A stretch of DNA of 5,520 bases from the NCBI GenBank assembly GCA_002317215.1, contig DCJD01000022.1, positions 3,052-8,571 of the forward strand, written 5' to 3'. Source of the stretch: Caryophanales bacterium UBA1709 (lineage in GTDB: Bacteria > Bacillota_I > Bacilli_A > RFN20 > UBA1709). Under the pieces are notes generated by a model that was not told the origin of the DNA, did no database searches, and saw only the letters and a list, made by a program, of their open reading frames with translations. The translations under genes were made by a program, and so were the position numbers. This document shows positions 3,941-5,520 of this stretch, piece after piece. Each line of letters opens with the position of its first letter. The first letter of the stretch is position 1.

Positions 3941-5520
3941 ATGCAACTAAAAAAGATAATAATTATTTCGGCTATATCTTGTGCATCTGTTGGTAGTGGT
4001 TTAGCATTAACTTTTGCTGTGGATTGGAAGAAAGATCCAGAAGTAAGTAATCCAACTGCAAATACTATTACATATAATGGAAATGAACAAGAATTAATTA
4101 CTGCAGGAAGTGCAAATGGTGGTGTATTAGAATATGTTATTGGTGATATTAATGAATGTACTGGTGAATATTCTACTAATATTCCAACTGGAAAAGATGC
4201 TGGTGTTTATTATGTTTGGTATAGAGTTGTAGGAGAAGAAAAGAAATTTCATGATGTTTCTCCTCAATATATCGCAGTAACAATTAATAAAGCACAAGCA
4301 AATATTACAGTAGATACTACCCCAATAGTAGTAACTTATGGTGAATCTATAACAATTCCAACTGCTACAACTAATTTTGGTAGTGTAACTTGTGATAAAC
4401 AAGCAAGTGATTTAGTAAATGCTGGTACATACACAATTACTTATACAGTATCTGATACTGATAATTATAAAGGAGATACTAAATCTGTTAGTGTAACTAT
4501 TAATAAAAAAGAATTAACAGCTCCAACTCTTTCAGGTACATATACATATAATGGTAATGAACAAACAGTTACAATTAATAATTTTGATTCATCTAAAATG
4601 GAATATGCATCTGATTCAACTTCTTCAGCAACTAATGCTGGTTCATATACTGTAAAAGTTAATCTAAAAGATTCATCTAACTATAAATGGGCAAGCGCAT
4701 TTAATGGTGAACTTGGATGGAATATCTCTAAAGCTAAAGTTGATGAACCAACTATAACAACTTCTTCATTTACATATGATGGAAATGAAAAAGAAGTTGA
4801 AGTTAGTGGTGTTGAATCATATATGACTAAAGCTAATGATTCAGAAACTAAAGCAACAAATGCTGGTGAACATGTGATTACTTACACTCTAGATAATAAC
4901 CACGAGTGGAACGATGGAAATGATGGAATATTAAATTGGTCTATTACTAAAGGTCAAGCAAGTATTACAGTAGATACTACCCCAATAGTAGTAACTTATG
5001 GTGAATCTATAACAATTCCAACTGCTACAACTAACTTTGGTAGTGTAAGTTGTGATAAAAAGTTAAGCGATTTAGTAAATGTTGGTACATATACTATTAC
5101 ATATACAGTATCTGATACTGATAATTATAAAGGAGATACTAAATCTGTTAGTGCAACTATTAATAAAGCTACTCCAATCTATACTGCCCCTACTGCGGCA
5201 ACAAACCTAGTATATAATGGTGAATATCAATCTTCAGTTGCTAGTGTTGGAACAGTTAATGATCCTAATGCATATCATTGGGAATTTAAACTTGATGTAT
5301 TTGATAACGCCTATTATACAGATATTAGATATCTAATTAATGCTGGAGATTATGTAATTTACTATAAGTTAGTTATAACAGATAGTAATTATTCTGATCC
5401 AAATATTGAAGGTTCATTTAATGTATCAGTTGCTAAAGTTACACCTACCATAACAACTGCTCCTGTAGATTGCAATAATTCACAAACTGGAACTCATGTT
5501 AATTTATGTACTGCTGCAAC
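3941..5520 (+). CDS. Large MBG-repeat surface protein, 5' part (continues past the window)
   Basis: The frame is open from the ATG at 3941 to the window end (526 codons and two bases). AGGAG (3927-3931) lies 9 nt before the start. The N-terminus has basic residues (K4, K5) and a hydrophobic stretch (6-27) ending LTFAVDW, a signal peptide or membrane anchor. Cys14 does not fit a good lipobox. The rest is Ig-like repeats of two kinds. A modules, opening with YNG/YDG and containing NAG or DAG (about 41-118, 190-265, 266-338, 410-500), look like MBG-type domains. B modules (119-189 and 339-409) are 71 residues each, nearly identical, and resemble the last module of the 2420 protein. The order is A-B-A-A-B-A. 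A new unit begins near 501. It is probably an adhesin or surface stalk. The C-terminal anchor and total length are not visible. Confidence 0.88.
   Translation, partial: MQLKKIIIISAISCASVGSGLALTFAVDWKKDPEVSNPTANTITYNGNEQELITAGSANGGVLEYVIGDINECTGEYSTNIPTGKDAGVYYVWYRVVGEEKKFHDVSPQYIAVTINKAQANITVDTTPIVVTYGESITIPTATTNFGSVTCDKQASDLVNAGTYTITYTVSDTDNYKGDTKSVSVTINKKELTAPTLSGTYTYNGNEQTVTINNFDSSKMEYASDSTSSATNAGSYTVKVNLKDSSNYKWASAFNGELGWNISKAKVDEPTITTSSFTYDGNEKEVEVSGVESYMTKANDSETKATNAGEHVITYTLDNNHEWNDGNDGILNWSITKGQASITVDTTPIVVTYGESITIPTATTNFGSVSCDKKLSDLVNVGTYTITYTVSDTDNYKGDTKSVSATINKATPIYTAPTAATNLVYNGEYQSSVASVGTVNDPNAYHWEFKLDVFDNAYYTDIRYLINAGDYVIYYKLVITDSNYSDPNIEGSFNVSVAKVTPTITTAPVDCNNSQTGTHVNLCTAA
4295..4507 (+). 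repeat. 71-codon internal repeat, B module copy 1
   Basis: 213 bp that align without gaps to 4955-5167, exactly 660 bp downstream. I count about 13 differences, so roughly 94% identity. The differences cluster around the DKQASDLVNAG segment, which this copy shares exactly with the 2420 protein. Confidence 0.9.
4955..5167 (+). repeat. 71-codon internal repeat, B module copy 2
   Basis: Near-identical to 4295-4507. Here the segment reads DKKLSDLVNVG, so this copy has drifted from the form shared by copy 1 and the 2420 gene. The ungapped in-frame spacing of 660 bp means recombination between the copies would delete or add 220 residues without breaking the frame. Confidence 0.9.

Noticed and set aside
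3941..4000. Lipoprotein signal at Cys14 of the 3941 protein
   Set aside because: The hydrophobic run before Cys14 is only about eight residues, Ala is at -3, and basic residues are too close. A standard signal peptide or anchor fits better.
4127..4402. Minus-strand 91-codon frame inside the 3941 gene
   Set aside because: It is antisense to a clear repeat protein; its residues follow from the complementary AT-rich codons.

Overview
The window looks like a chromosomal stretch of a very AT-rich Gram-positive-type bacterium, probably an anaerobic member of the Bacilli/Erysipelotrichia or a related uncultured low-GC (Mollicutes-like) lineage. The grounds are strong AGGAGG-type ribosome binding sites, the rpsF-ssb-rpsR gene order, and surface proteins built from InlB-type and MBG-type repeats. 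Every Trp codon I read is TGG, and no TGA occurs in frame or as a stop; the stops are TAG or TAA. The standard code therefore fits, and nothing points to a UGA-Trp code. The exact taxon cannot be fixed from the sequence.

Region by region. (1) 1-210: an open frame enters from the left and ends at 117. Its last 20 codons could be a separate small hydrophobic peptide with its own Shine-Dalgarno sequence. A strong terminator facing leftwards, a second hairpin and a possible leftward promoter suggest a short minus-strand RNA antisense to the region just after this frame. (2) 224-1382: the conserved operon rpsF-ssb-rpsR, with a good sigma-A-type promoter, a structured leader that can cover the rpsF ribosome binding site, two tight junctions where the next gene's Shine-Dalgarno overlaps the previous stop codon, and a clean terminator. 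(3) 1383-1929: a stand-alone gene for an unrecognised 139-residue protein with one membrane segment and flanking helices. (4) 1930-2366: no convincing gene, but a copy of the rpsR terminator, two more terminator-like hairpins and short repeats; it reads as a decayed or RNA-coding stretch. (5) 2420-3843: an exported, membrane-anchored protein with twenty cysteines in ten CxxC/CxxxC pairs (partly DnaJ-zinc-finger-like), then an InlB/Listeria-Bacteroides repeat and MBG-like Ig folds. (6) 3891-5520: the 5' part of a second, larger MBG-repeat surface protein, cut by the window end.

The most interesting pattern is shared by regions 3, 5 and 6. All three accessory genes have the same promoter layout: TTGACA or TTGACT, an uninterrupted TA-dinucleotide tract, TATAAT, a very short leader and the start codon. 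The gap between the two boxes differs in each (9, 14 and 10 bp) and is shorter than the usual 17 bp. This is what slippage-driven (phase-variable) promoters look like. In addition, rpsR and the 2420 gene end in near-identical terminators, and a third copy lies in the gap between the two accessory genes, so the region looks like an array of one-gene cassettes added behind a ribosomal operon.
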